Below the pieces are notes generated by a model. That model had not been told where the DNA came from, ran no database searches, and saw only the letters and a list, made by a program, of their open reading frames with translations. A DNA stretch of 64,000 nt from Neodontobutis hainanensis. Its lineage: Eukaryota; Chordata; Actinopteri; Gobiiformes; Odontobutidae. The stretch lies in the NCBI GenBank assembly GCA_024349245.1, contig JALDNG010000002.1, forward strand, positions 496,001-560,000, in the 5' to 3' direction. Position numbers and translations under genes: made by a program. Each line of letters opens with the position of its first letter. Positions within the stretch are counted from its first letter, which is position 1. Of the stretch, positions 36,216 through 49,065 are shown piece after piece.

Positions 36216-39200
36216 TGTATATATTGTATATACATAGTATATAGGCACTGAACCAATCTCTATACTGAAAGGTTAAGTGCAAAAGTGTTATATCTTAAAC
36301 TTTTACACATTACTGTTCTGTGAGCTGCTGTAACAGGTGAATTTCCCCGCACTTATCTTAAAGTTGTAAAACATATGGACACACATGCATGTTAAATCTT
36401 CTTTATCTTTATCATGTCTTTTCACATGGACGTTTGCTCGTTATAGCAGCCTTGTGTGTATGGGCTTACATTTTTCCCCATGACACCATCATATTCACAA
36501 TGAATACTTTGTGACATCTGTGTGATTGCTAAAACCAACAGAAGGAAGTTTAATTGCTCAAGAACTTGTATCTCCATCTGTGATGGTTATTTATAACATA
36601 CAGATTTTTCTCTCCCAATGTTTGAATCAGTAAATCACAGCAATGTACCTTATACTGAATCATGGTGCATGTAACATGTCATTTAATGTACAACAGTTTT
36701 TCATTCATATTTGATTTAAGCATATTTGATTTAAGCATCTGTTAATAACTGCAGCATGAAGTGATGGCCTACAGGATGAGTCCAAAGGCTGCTGCCAGCA
36801 AATACAGGACACCTTAAAGACGGAAGGTGATTAAGCCCTGGTCTGTGTTGTGGCTGTATGTCACCTTTCCTGTTTACACAGCGGTATATCTAAGGTTCTG
36901 TAGTTTGTAATGTCCTCAGTGTATATAGCCACTCTATCAAATCCAATCTATGTGGCCATTCAGTAAACTTCTAATACACATGATTCAGTTTGAGTGTTCA
37001 AATCCATGTAATCAAGCAAATCTGTATCTAATAACATTCATAATGACTTTGTTTACAGTGCCCCAAAGAGCAGTGCTTGTAAGTCAGTGTGAATAAAAGC
37101 CCCGCTCATACAATGGAACATCTAAATGAAATGCAGCCACTATAACAAATTACCTTTAATGCTACCACAGAAAGCTGCCCCAAAGACCATTTTTACAAAT
37201 GGTTTTGACTGATTTGTGCAGTGTGTTTGCAGTCTTTGACCAGATTTTGGAACTTTCTTTCAAATACGGCTTGCATCTGCTGGAGGCACTTTCAGATAAA
37301 AGCTTTCAGAGCTTTACAAAAGTATATTCACAACATGTGCGCCCCCTCCCCCTCAGGACAGACAGGCTTGAGGCACATCTTGTCAAAAATACTCCATTCT
37401 CATACATATTTGATTTAAATGTTTAATACACGCTCCTGTGTGAATGACTATCATGTCCTCTTAACTCTAAATGTCACCCAAGCGACATATAATAATTAAC
37501 AGAAACATTAGTCAAAGCATTTAAATGGGACAGGAGTCACTTCAAGAACGTTTTGAAACGTCCTTCTCCAACAGCTGCAGTGATGGATTCATGCATTTCT
37601 TGGGAGCGGTCTATTGCTTGGGGACAGCATTTGGCTGACTAACTAGATAGGCAGAAGCAAGGTTCTGTATGTAAATGAGATGGGATACCAAAGGGTTTCT
37701 CTTTCAAAGCTATATTTGAGTTCAACCTTCAGTTGGTGCAGTTTATTATGCTAGATAATGTGGTCCTCAGTGTCCAGAGTGCTGCTGGTTATATTCTGCC
37801 TGGTCATTAATACTCCTCACCATTGAATTCCAATATACATTTCATTCAAATGCACTCTGGTACTGTTAGATACTGTCCATTTGGTAAAAAGAAGTCAGCC
37901 CTAGGATTAATTTGTCAAAACTATATATAGTATACAAATAACATGAGTAATTAAAAATATAGAAATAATTGTGATATTATATGGTTAAACAGATCATTTC
38001 TATTCTACTGAATTTACAAAAGCTTTCAAAACCCTGCATGTAAATTGTCATTGGTCAAATGGTAAACAATATAGTCTAAAGAGTCTAATATTTCTAAAAG
38101 GTAGAGGTACTCTGTGTGGATGGCTGTATTTTAGTAGCAAGTGATTGCTCATGCTTTTCAGCAGTTTGCAGTTTGGTCTTTGCACTTTGGATTCTTGTCG
38201 TGCTTTGTGCAGAGCAAGCCCTACCAGCAGTGTGCCATGCCCTCATCTGAGGAATGCGCTGCTAGCACTGTCCTTGGGATGCCAGATATTTGACTCCTGT
38301 GTCAATGCACATTCATATCTTTTTGTTGCTTATTTTCCCATCTGCTAAACATTTTGTGTTATGACACTATCATGTAAAAGCAGACACAAAAATTGCAACC
38401 TTTAACTTTATGACTTTTATCCATGAGTGAATTTTTACAAAAGGCCAATTTGGCAGGAAGGCTGTAAAACTGGCAACGCACTAAAAGCTTTGTGCAGAGC
38501 TTCAGTATAGCATTGATGCATGTGTGTGTGTGTTTGCGTGGTTAGCTAGCTGGGGGGCATGAAGCTGAGAGTAGGGCATTATTAAAAACCATCTGCTTTC
38601 CTGCCGAGTCAGAAGGCCGTCTGGACACAGTCTCTTAACAGGCCTTGTTTTTCTAGATGCCTCCAGGCAATGTGGCAAATGTGAATGCTCAAACTTTAAA
38701 GTAGAGTGGGGTCTGAAACAATCTTAGCTGTTACAAATTGTTGTGTATGTCTTTAAAAACAGCATCACAAGCTTTTGTCTTTACACAAAAATCCAGAATA
38801 TTATCAGCTACACCGGACGTATCCTAATGAACATATGTCACTGCCCAATGTATGCAAACACCCACAGCATGACCTCTACATTTAAAAATTACACTTTTGC
38901 ATTTAATACTTTAAAAAATACATCTGCTGTCAGATGCAATTCTTCATAAAGTAAATACAGTTGCATTCTAAGTTTTGTTAACTCATCCACCATCCATCCT
39001 TGGGTAAACCTGTTTTATTCTAGTATGGGATGAAAATGGCTCAGTTGTACTTTGAACATAAAAGATCACATATCAAATCATCCTCATTCAAGTAATGATT
39101 TACTAAAGCACTTTTTTAGGGTACGAATCCATATGACTTTGTAATAAGCAAACAAAGAAACAGTTGAAAATAGAAAGGAATTGCTTTCTGTGTTATTGGG

Positions 39201-40299
39201 TCCCAAAGCATAATGCACAGAGGGAACACTACAGATGTACCTGCTGAGCCCTATTCTGTCGCACCACACCATCCATTACATGCAATCAGTTCCAGTCTCA
39301 AGTCCACTTCTTTCTCAGGAATGGTCTTGATTTGACCGGCTCTTGTTTAGGTTCGATACACAAGGAGAAATAACCACTTCTAATGATGCAAGACATACGT
39401 CTGTAACAAGAAATTAGGTCACGTGTCTCCAAACCAAATGTATTTATTTTTTCACCCTCATGCTGTTCCTGTACCAATCATTAAGTACCAACACCTTCAC
39501 AATAGGAAATATGAGATGACGTGGACAGTCTGCACTAGCAATACTGATAAGGAAGAGATGGTAGCCTTATTCCTGCTTTGTATTTGTTTGCATCGCAGCA
39601 CAATTTTCTTTTTGTTCTGCTCAATGACCCTGTTTTTCTCTCCTACTCTCTTCTGTTGGCATAAACAGACGGTAATGGCGTCTGCATTTTCCTTACCCCT
39701 CACTGGTCCTTCACATGGCTCAGCAGCTTAGCTTGACAGCTCTGCTGCGTGTGGGTTCAATTGTTGGAGTTGAAAGCCTTCTGCAGCAATGGTGCTTGGA
39801 CTGATAGAATCCTCCATTTACCTTTTGCCCTCTGGCGATGAGAGAAAAGGAATAAGGTTAAAGCCAGACTGGTAGCATGGACTAAATGGACCCCCCCCCC
39901 TCCCTCTCCTCCTCCTCAAAAAATAAGGAGTAAAATTAACTCACAAGGCTGGTAAAGATGCTTTTCTGTAAGGTATTCTTTAGTATAGTCAATTTCAAAT
40001 ATTAATTCAGTTCCAAGGCCTTTTCATCAATCACCGTGGCTATTTAAGAGACATCCCATGACATCCTGCTTGCATGCACAGATGCACCCCACAAACCTGG
40101 TGCAGGTTCATCACCTATCTCCGCATTTGGCCGTGCTGTGATTTCTTTATTAAGACTGCACACTTCAAGTGACTCTTCCTCAGAAGGGAAGCAATGAAGT
40201 GAAAAGGTGTTCACAATTAATAAAGGAAGGCATAATAAAGTGTTACTTTTCCAGTCTTATAAAAAGTGAAACATCTATATGCCTACCTCCTACCATAAG

Positions 40300-40790
40300 C
40301 CAACCATGTTGTAAGATACAGGGTCAAGGTCCAAGGCCAGTTATGTTGGTACATTTCCAGGCTATGGCTATAGTGTCTAGTCTCCAAAGCCAGCCCAAAG
40401 GAGAAACGCTGAATGCTTTAGGACATTCTGAAATGGCCGGCCTCAGTGGAACAGTTACATGCAGCTAGTCTGAGTTGAAGCGACGATGGCAACAGTTTGA
40501 GCGATGACAGATGGTTGTCAAGAATTGTGCTGGAATTGTTGACAGGCGGCAGGGGTCACTGTAATGTTGTTAGTTATGATGGGGAGATCTTGCAGAGGGC
40601 AGCAACAGCCTTGTGTTCAGGCTTGTCAAGGCTGAGCGTGAGGTGGTGGGCAGGCATCCATACGGAGATGTCAACATGGCACACACAAATGAATACTGCA
40701 CGCTGTGTACTGCCAGAGGGAAAGGAAAGGTTAGGCTGAGTGTCATCAGCATAACAATGGTAGGTAGAATAATTAGATGACAGAACAAGG
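40300..40790 (-). mobile_element. L2/CR1-like LINE reverse-transcriptase fragment
   Basis: Read on the minus strand, the catalytic motif HCYADDTQP (YADD codons at 40742-40753) is followed in the same frame by LSFP, HVDISVWMPAHHLTLSLDK and then NNSSTILDNHLSS after a small shift. This is the motif C to thumb region of a common fish LINE. The N-terminal RT and the 3' end are not recognisable. Inactive fragment. Confidence 0.72.
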
Positions 40791-40799
40791 ACATTTCTA

Positions 40800-41630
40800 G
40801 AAAAGAAGAAAAAAGACAGGTTTGCTACTTCACAATGTCCACAGGCATCGGCACAAGAATACCTTTAGCTGTGACAGCAACCAAAGTGTCCTGTTAGAGA
40901 AGGGTATGAATGACAGAAGTTCAGGTAGTGTGGCAACAGTTATCTAATTGTTTTCTGGTGACTAAATACAATGTGTTGTCAATAAGATTTTTCTAGAATC
41001 ACTTTTAAACTGAAGTAAACACTAAAGTTATATGAATTTCTTTGGAACAAACATAAAAGCAATTCAAAGTCATGGTATTGCTGAGTCGAGCTAAGGTTGC
41101 TATATGTATGCTCACGAGCTGGACAGCGGCACAGAACAACACATTTCAACAATTTGACAAATGCACTAAGATTTTTGAACCATTTTTAAACCAGCAAAAA
41201 CACATATTTTAGGTCATGCTACTGCTAGATAACTTGTTTAACAGTTGTTTAGGTCTGTCACATAAAGGAAAAGGCTCTGCTCCTTAGCAGGCACAACTCC
41301 TTAACTATAGGAATGTGTTTATTACAACTTAGTTGTTTCCATGTGCTTTCAACTTGAACAAATAGAAAGCACTGCTTTCCATAAGTGAACTGATGATAAA
41401 ACAGTAAAGTTACCTTTCTAATTAGCATTCATTGCTGCAAACAAGTCAGGTTTAAACTTTGCTGTTTTTCTCTTTTTTAGAAACAGAGAAAAGACCACAT
41501 GAATGCAGCTTTAGCCTGAGTGCTCAAGACTGAACAGTGGGATTATCTCCCGTGCATATAAACTCACACAAAGAGAGAAGAAATTAGATGGCTAAAAGGA
41601 TCTATGAACCGACTAAGCTGTCCATGTAAA
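40800..41630. other. gene-free stretch
   Basis: Nothing recognised. Confidence 0.5.
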
Positions 41631-41635
41631 CATTA

Positions 41636-42235
41636 AGTGCGTTTACATGAACTTGAGTATCCCGGTTATGAGTCATATCCCGGTTATGACCATATTTGGG
41701 ATATGGCGCTCACATGTATACAAGTAAACATGTCTATATTACAAACAGTAGTATCCTGGATTCTTTGATGGGACAAATGATTAAGTAACATAGCCTACAA
41801 ACATATCTTATTTATCACAATTCCAACTGCAGATGGACAAGAAATATCCACAGAGGCTGTAGCCATAGTTAAAACATATGAGACCAGTGATGACTCTGGC
41901 ACAAAAACCTGCAGCATTAAACATAAAAGTGTCCGAGTGTTGGATAAACTGCACAGTCTTTGTGAAATGTCACAGTTTGAAGTTTTGAAAGCACCGTTAT
42001 CATTTTGTTGCTTTATGTAGGTGCCTGCCGCCTTGTTTTTCTGTGCATCCCTGGACTCAGCTTGTACATGCTTAGTTTATTGGCTGCTGCCTGAAACCAT
42101 GATACTAAGTATACATGCACACAGTATCCCAGTTTCATTTGGAGTTCTCCAGGTCGAGTATCCAGGTTTTCCAAAACCAGAATACTGCCTTATCTTGGTT
42201 TCTGACATCAGGATATGGTGTTTAATTGCACAAAG
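41636..42235. mobile_element. possible MITE remnant
   Basis: The left part starts gcgtttacatgaacttgagt and carries repeated atcccggttatga motifs, as in a common fish non-autonomous DNA element. Related wording (gtatcccagttt, gtatccaggtttt, aggatatgg) recurs at 42120-42220. A clean pair of terminal inverted repeats could not be aligned by eye. The span is an estimate. Confidence 0.35.
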
Positions 42236-42237
42236 AC

Positions 42238-42262
42238 AAAAAAAAAAAAAAAAAAAAAAAAA
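42238..42262. repeat. poly-A run, 25 nt
   Basis: A25, immediately after the possible MITE; it may be a slippage tract or a retroposon tail. Confidence 0.95.
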
Positions 42263-43849
42263 GACAAAAAATGTTGTTGATAAAGTTTTGGGTTACTGCT
42301 TTATAAAGTTGCAATGTTTTGGATTTAAACATAAAAAAATAAATAAAATAAAATAAAAAATTACTCCCAACTTACCCTGCTTACCCTGAGGGCCTGAAAC
42401 ACGGAACGACAAGAAAAATCTGAGAGACGTTGATAAAAAACACTAGCCTCTTGAATAATGATTGCATTGCTGTAGGCAACATCCAGGTGGATTTCCAGAC
42501 ATCTGGGGTCAGAGAAACCAATTAAGAACAGGCCTAGATGTTCTGCCATATTTTTTTTTCTTGTATACATGTATTGATTGTTTTCCAGCTTCAAAGACTC
42601 GCTCACAATAGCATCTGGAGCGCCGACCTGGCATGTGCTTCATGAAAATGCTCTCAGGTTAACTACAATATCCTTTAGCATGTCCTAATTCTCTTCATTC
42701 ATTTATTCCTTGAACATTTGCATTAAAGTGCTAAAGGATTTTCAAGGGAAACAGCACAGGCTTGATACTGTGCTCTTCACAAATTCTGAAATGCAAGCTG
42801 TAAAACAAAAGCAATAGGGCTGCTGATTTCATTTTATTAGACCTCCTGCCTCAAAATACAGTCCCTGCCTTCTGTATCATGGGTGGTATAGGTGAAAGCA
42901 AGGGCACTGTCTTCCCATAGAAGTGCTGTAAATAAAGACACCCTGCTTAAACACACTGCGTGAACACTATACATTTGTAGGTGGAGTTGGCTTCAATGCA
43001 AATGGGCCACAGCTGAAATCTTGCCTAGAGCATCAAATTGGTCACGGGCCTACTCTCGTCTGCTACAATCCGTTGACCTCAAATTGGTTCTGAGGAAATG
43101 TCACATCATTTTCATGTAAAAGCAGAACAAGCAACAAATGTAAGAATTACACAGTTGGCAAGAGAATTAACTAATAAGAATAAGAGCATATGGCCTGCGT
43201 AACATCTGTTGCCCCGAGGGGTGGCAGGGACTGATGGAGCTTCATTACTCCTACGGATAGTGCATTATTATTATTGAATAAATAAATGTAATAATCAGTC
43301 ACTTATTACACCTTTAAAAGTTTGGGAGATTTGATTGTCTCATTACGGTTATGCTGCAGTGCAATTCCACAACTGGCACTTAGCTTTATGTGACATTATT
43401 GAACTGCCCATTTTATAGAGGCGCCCCCTACTTTTGCATATTATAATTAATTGCTTCGTTTTTTACAATGACCGTAAACCAACGTCAAAGCCCCAATAAA
43501 CCCAGCTTTATTGTGCGATCAGTGATAATTGTTCAAAGAAATTAACACAAAGCAGATTTGTTTTTTGTTTCATTACCTCCAGGCCTATCATACGCAATGA
43601 ACCCACATAAAACTTTTTTAAGACTGAGCTTTAAATACGACCCTGTCCCGAGGCAAAACAGCTGCATCAATTGTTCGATGTCTCTGTTAAATGCATGGCA
43701 GCGTACGTCTGTTCTAGTTTGCATATATATTAAATAATTGTAGATTTGAACTATACTAAATCCCCATTTCTCACACTGGATGGGACTTTGGTAAAACAAG
43801 GATAAAGTTTGTCATACTAACTGGAGGCATTTTTCTGTGATGTTGGTGG

Positions 43850-43933
43850 GGCAAACTGGAGAAAACCCTGAGCTGCCAGGCCTGGGAGTCAAACTCAGGA
43901 CCTTCTTAGTGTCAGGCATCAGTGATAACCACT
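43850..43933. repeat. dispersed repeat fragment
   Basis: Contains aaactggagaaaaccctgag, then gggagtcaaactcaggacct and tcagtgataaccact, the form of a widespread fish repeat; the same family as 48436-48545. Confidence 0.5.
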
Positions 43934-44418
43934 TATAAATATAAATATTGTGCTAAATTTCAGAAATGTGTTCTCAGAAGGTGGTTATATAGTTACATAT
44001 CTTGTGAGCTTGGCACACTTGAAACAGGGGTTATTCTTTAAAGTTGGTTAAAGTTGGTTAAAGTTGTAACTACCCTTTATATTTTGCAAAGTGATACCAA
44101 TTTGTTTGAAATATGTACAATAAATCTAATATCCATGTTATTATCATCTTATCCTATAAAAGAGTCAACAATAATTATTTTAAAGTTAGTTCAATGTTTG
44201 TTACATTAGCAGTAAATTCTGCATGCAGCATGTTGTGAACATTTTTTCATTCAAAATCATTCAGAAGTTTTGCGTGACCAAATCTCTGGCCTACCCTTTA
44301 AAGGTCAAGACTAAACAAGAGGTCTGCAATTCAGCAAACCCAAAACAATACCACCTGCCAGGCATTAGCAATAAAATGAGCAGAATCACATTTGTCTGAA
44401 TTGAGACAGCAGTGCACA

Positions 44419-44450
44419 ACACACACACCCACACACACACACACACACAC
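44419..44450. repeat. (CA)n microsatellite, interrupted once
   Basis: About 32 bp of CA repeat with one CCC interruption. Confidence 0.95.
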
Positions 44451-45210
44451 TCTAAATGAGCTTCTGTCCCAGTGTATTCTCTGTAGGTGTGCCATCAGCT
44501 CGGAAACAGCCTGGAGGAAAAAACACCAGGAGATGGATTGGATTCCAAGGGCTGCATGAAAATAGCGGAAATAGCAAATGATTTCTGTATTTGTCCAGTC
44601 TCCTGTCTCATAATTAAAAATGCAATGTGCCAATCCTAACATGTTTTCAGCCATTGTCATTGTGTGGCCAATATTTGCTTACTGGACTGGCTGTGCTCAT
44701 ATGCCAGCTCGGCAGTTGGAGACACACTAAAGTATGTTGTGCAGATTTACTCCAGATTTGCCCACTCAAACTAACAATCCCACACTAAAGCTTTGTTGGA
44801 TCAGCTGTAATCACTGATTGTGTTTGTACTTGAAAAATAAATAGACTGCTTTTTAAAATTCATTTTGTAAAAGTAATGTGTTAAGTTTCATCAGCATTTC
44901 AAAATAACCTGAAATACATAATGATAATGACTTTTGTACAAGAGATTACAGCAGGACTATATCTGCAACTGCCTTATTTTTCTGTCTCATATGTGCCAAG
45001 CACAGTGGAAATATTGAATTGTAGAGGCCTTGAAGAGAAATTAGAGGATAATCAGTTTAATAATGTACCATGACATACTGTATTTAATATGTTTTTTTTT
45101 GTTTTGTTTTGTTTTTAGCAAAACAACAGACTGATATAAAACACATTTTCTACTTCCAAACATTTTCTTACAGACTGTGTTCCATTCCCAAAATATATGA
45201 CTAACTGGCC

Positions 45211-45310
45211 ATTATCCAGGGTGTACGCCGCCTCCGGCCCAAAATTGCTGGGATAGGCTTCAGCCAACCGTGACCCCTTCTGGGATTAAGAGGGAGAAAA
45301 TTAATGAATA
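45211..45310 (+). repeat. dispersed fish repeat tail
   Basis: Matches the well-known form ccagggtgtacgccgcctc, ctgggataggcttcagcc, gattaagagggagaaaatta found at the ends of many fish retroposons. Confidence 0.65.
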
Positions 45311-45414
45311 TACATTTAAATTCTCCACAATGAAGGGCAAGACCAATGTAATGAAATCAAGCAATTTCAGTGTCAACAAATTTAATGAAACCAAAAATGC
45401 CTGTGAAATGGTTT

Positions 45415-45458
45415 CATGGTGTCCAGTGTTCATGGTGTCCAGTGTTCATGGTGTCCAG
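45415..45458. repeat. 16-bp tandem repeat, 2.75 copies
   Basis: The unit catggtgtccagtgtt is perfectly repeated. Confidence 0.95.
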
Positions 45459-48435
45459 CACATATACCTGGTGCAACAAAGGCACAGGCAACGGATGGCA
45501 GCACCATGGGAACAAACTACCTGAGTGCTTGGCAGTTTCCACGTGGAAGCACTTTCACAACGTCTTCCCGAAGCATAAACAAGGTGCAAGCATTGTTTTT
45601 CTGGCAGCACCATGGAAACAGCTATTTGAGCTGAAACAGAAGAGGTAAGCACGCAGAACACTGGCATGTGTGTGATGTCAGAGCGAGAGGTCAACCAAGG
45701 TAAAACGCCCTGCTTCTAAGATAAGGCATGAACACGACTGACTGGCCAAGAGGCACATAGATGGTAACACTACATGTGTTCATCTGTTTAGGAAGATGGT
45801 TGACTGTGGAATTGCCCTGAGACATTTTTTGTCATGTGCTTGATAGGTGCAGCCAGAAACCTTTGGGGGGCAAGGGCTACCTGTGTTACCTTACATTATT
45901 CATTTACTTAAAAAAACAAAAACAAAAAAAAAACACTTTTAACTTTTTTTTGGCAGAAAACATTGAGTTTCTTTTTGGTAAATGAATTACAATTGTGTGG
46001 AGCGTTGGATCAAAGGTCAGATCCTGTTGTTTTAAAACGATGACCACAACAGCCCCATGTTGTTAAATTATTAATATGTGTCAGTCTTTCTCTGTACAAA
46101 GTGAGATCAAGTGCAGATGTAAATGATGAAGTGCACTAGAGAACAGCTCTCAAATAGCATATCATAATGTGCAAATAATACACTTAGTACATCAGAGGAT
46201 AATTATTCAACACAACAATAATTGTTGGCCTCCTTTAACCGTCCAGCTAGTTCATATTCATCACATCCAGACTGCATTCAGAATCTCTTTGAGCCTGTAA
46301 AATGGTGAATGGGTGGACTAAAGCAAACATGACAAAATAGATTTTTTAAAACAATATACTTTTCATCAGCCATTGCACTGAACAACAAAAGACCCCCTTT
46401 TTTTGTGTTTGCGTGATCAGCTGAACAGTCCTATTACTATTATCACTTCTAGTGTCCCAGTGGGATGGAGTATCAAATAGCTTCCTTTCTTTCCTCCCCC
46501 AATGACTTCACATTCATCAAAAGAGGAAATGAAATTAAGGCCCTGACAACCTGATAATAAGGATTTGGTGAAAGAATATAAATAAAGAACATTGTAGGGT
46601 TATAATTAGCTCCCATCATTACAAAAGCATAATTATAATATATGGTGAGTTAGAAAAAGCTATCCCCATTGTCAGTGTATGGCAACTGTCTTACTTTACC
46701 AGAACAACGTGCTATTGTAATTAAATGACTTTACTTTAATGTATCTTGTAATACTTTAGTCTATAGTCTGAAATTAGTCATTCGTTCATATTTTGGTAAG
46801 GGGAGTGTAACAATAATGAATTTGTTGCAAAGTTTCCAAAAGATTTCAACATGCTTTTATTTGATTTTTTTTACTTTCTGGAATTATAGCTTCATCGTGT
46901 CGAAGGCACTCCATGCATATGTATGTCAAGTTGTTTGGCTCTCTCAATATGTTATTTTTAAATCTTTTTTTTTTTTGCTCATAATTTTGTGTTATTCCAA
47001 ACGAGATGTTAGGAATGATAATGAGATTTATGTTTCTAGGACACCATCGGAAATGAGGTTTTAAATCTCAGTAGGATATTTCAAACACTCTCTATTTTTT
47101 TTAAACCATTTGAATCAAAAAACAGCACTGAAGATGATCGACAGGAAGAAGAGAAACAAAAGAAGATTGAAGGCATTATTTGCTGCATTAAAAAAATGAG
47201 AAAACCAAACAAAAACCAGAAAAAGTTGCTCACTAGTTTGTTGTGGGAATTATTTCGAACAAAACAAACAAAAAAAAATATATATTTTTTTATAAGCTCC
47301 AGATTTACTAATTTTTATTTATTCTAGACATTCAAGCTGCAGTTTTGAAACATAACCTTTTTTTTCCCTTGATATACTATTATAAACACCTCCAAGAGTC
47401 TTGTCTTCCTGAATTTAACTTTCAGTTTGTGACAGGTGTCTATCTGACAATGGTGTGCTTTCAGTACAAACCATCCTCTCAGTTGACAGGCTGAATCCTA
47501 CCTAGTTTTTTAAGTGCTCAGAACCACAGTCCAGACAAAGTGTCACACCTGACAGTGTATTCTGATCAAACAGAAGTCAAAACCACTACAGAACCAGGTT
47601 GAGTTTGTGTAGGATATGTAAAGTGGGCTTCAGATTCTAAAATGGGATGGATTTTCTCATATTAGCTTTCTATAAACCACTGCAGTATAAATGAGCTTAT
47701 AAGTTTAGTTTAGTTAAAGTTTAGTCTTTAACAATGAAGCCAATACAGTCAGGAAGATGAGACGAGCAGCTGTCATTGTCGCTGTCAAGGTTACATACAA
47801 CTTGTGTTGAGCATTAGATGTTTACGGACCTCTACGACATGTTTCTGATCAAGACACCCATCAGCGTTGAGCCAAGGTTGGTCGGGTTTGTTGAAAGATT
47901 TCTATTGTAGCATACCTCATGTTTGGGTGTGTGCGCATATGCTCTCTTATCATTTTCTCTGTTTAATCAGTAGCACCATTGGAGCCACACATCAAAAGGA
48001 AGTGCTGTTGCTTGAAGTAGAATTTGCTTGAGTAGTTAGTGAGAGGAATGACAACCAGGTGGACCAGCAAGAACAATAGCAGACGTTGACCAAAGTGAAG
48101 CTGCTTCAGAGACGGCTCATTAGGCCCAGTCACACTCGACTGGAGCAGCACGCTGGTTTATTTGTTGAGCTTGATGCATAAAAATGAGGTTGATGCTGTA
48201 ACATAGGTTCACTTTATTGTATAGTATTGTTTGATAAAGGTGTGGTTAGTAACTCCTGAATCCAAATCTTTTAAATAGTTAAATATATGTTTTAAAAAAA
48301 CATATATTTGTTCACGACTGACTCATATACTATAAAAACTGTGTTAAGAGCGACAGATAGCATGCTCTGTGTTTAAAATAATGCTAGTGGTCAAGACTTT
48401 AATGCTCACACTCAAAAACAAAATTTTAGGGACTG

Positions 48436-48545
48436 GGTCTGAGGATGCATGCACGCTCCACACAGAAAGGCCCTGTCCTGGCCAGGGATTGAACCCAGAA
48501 CCTTCTTGATGTAAGGCAGGAGTGCTGACAGTGTGGATGAAAAGC
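48436..48545. repeat. dispersed repeat fragment
   Basis: Phrases ctccacacagaaaggccctg, gggattgaacccagaacctt and gtaaggcaggagtgctgac are typical of a widespread fish repeat; related to 43850-43933. Confidence 0.6.
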
Positions 48546-49020
48546 ACTGCTCTGCCATTATATGAAGATAAACAGCAATCATAAGTATATACTGTATGTT
48601 AGTTAGCTTAACTGTATAGTGTAAATAATTGAAGAAATAAATACCTGTAACAAGTTATAAACTAAAGTTCTCTGTACAAAAACACAAAAAAGTGGAAGCT
48701 AACTGACATGCTATAGGCAAAACATGAGTTATGAACTAAGCACACTTTAAGCAGCATAATTACAACTGCATTATATAATCACTATTTTACTTTTTAGTAC
48801 AATTGTGAAATGTTGCCAATACTTTAATGCACTTACCTGTTTATGGCTTACATAATGTTCCCTCCAAGATGACTGGCCATATGTTTGAGGTGACATGACT
48901 CTGGGAAACTATGAGTCCAGAGGCTTGGAAGAAACTTCCGTATAGCGACGAAGTTAATGGGACAAATATCCAGTAGCAAGTATTGAGAATGAAAAAGAGG
49001 ACTGTGTGGAGGCTCTAAAT

Positions 49021-49065
49021 CAGAATTTTTATTCATCCCCAAGGGGAAATTCTTTTAAATTTAAC
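49021..49065. repeat. short dispersed repeat end
   Basis: tttttattcatccccaaggg followed by gaaattc resembles the tail of a common fish retroelement. Confidence 0.4.

Larger units (their letters stand above)
33545..40290. other. gene-free stretch with simple repeats
   Basis: Contains a SINE tail at about 34020-34115, (CA)n and (TA)n tracts, a 15-bp duplication at 36706-36735 and a C10 run at 39891-39900. The 140-codon open frame at 34360-34782 shows no family features. Two stretches (35400-35560, 38140-38340) have no obvious repeats. Confidence 0.45.
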
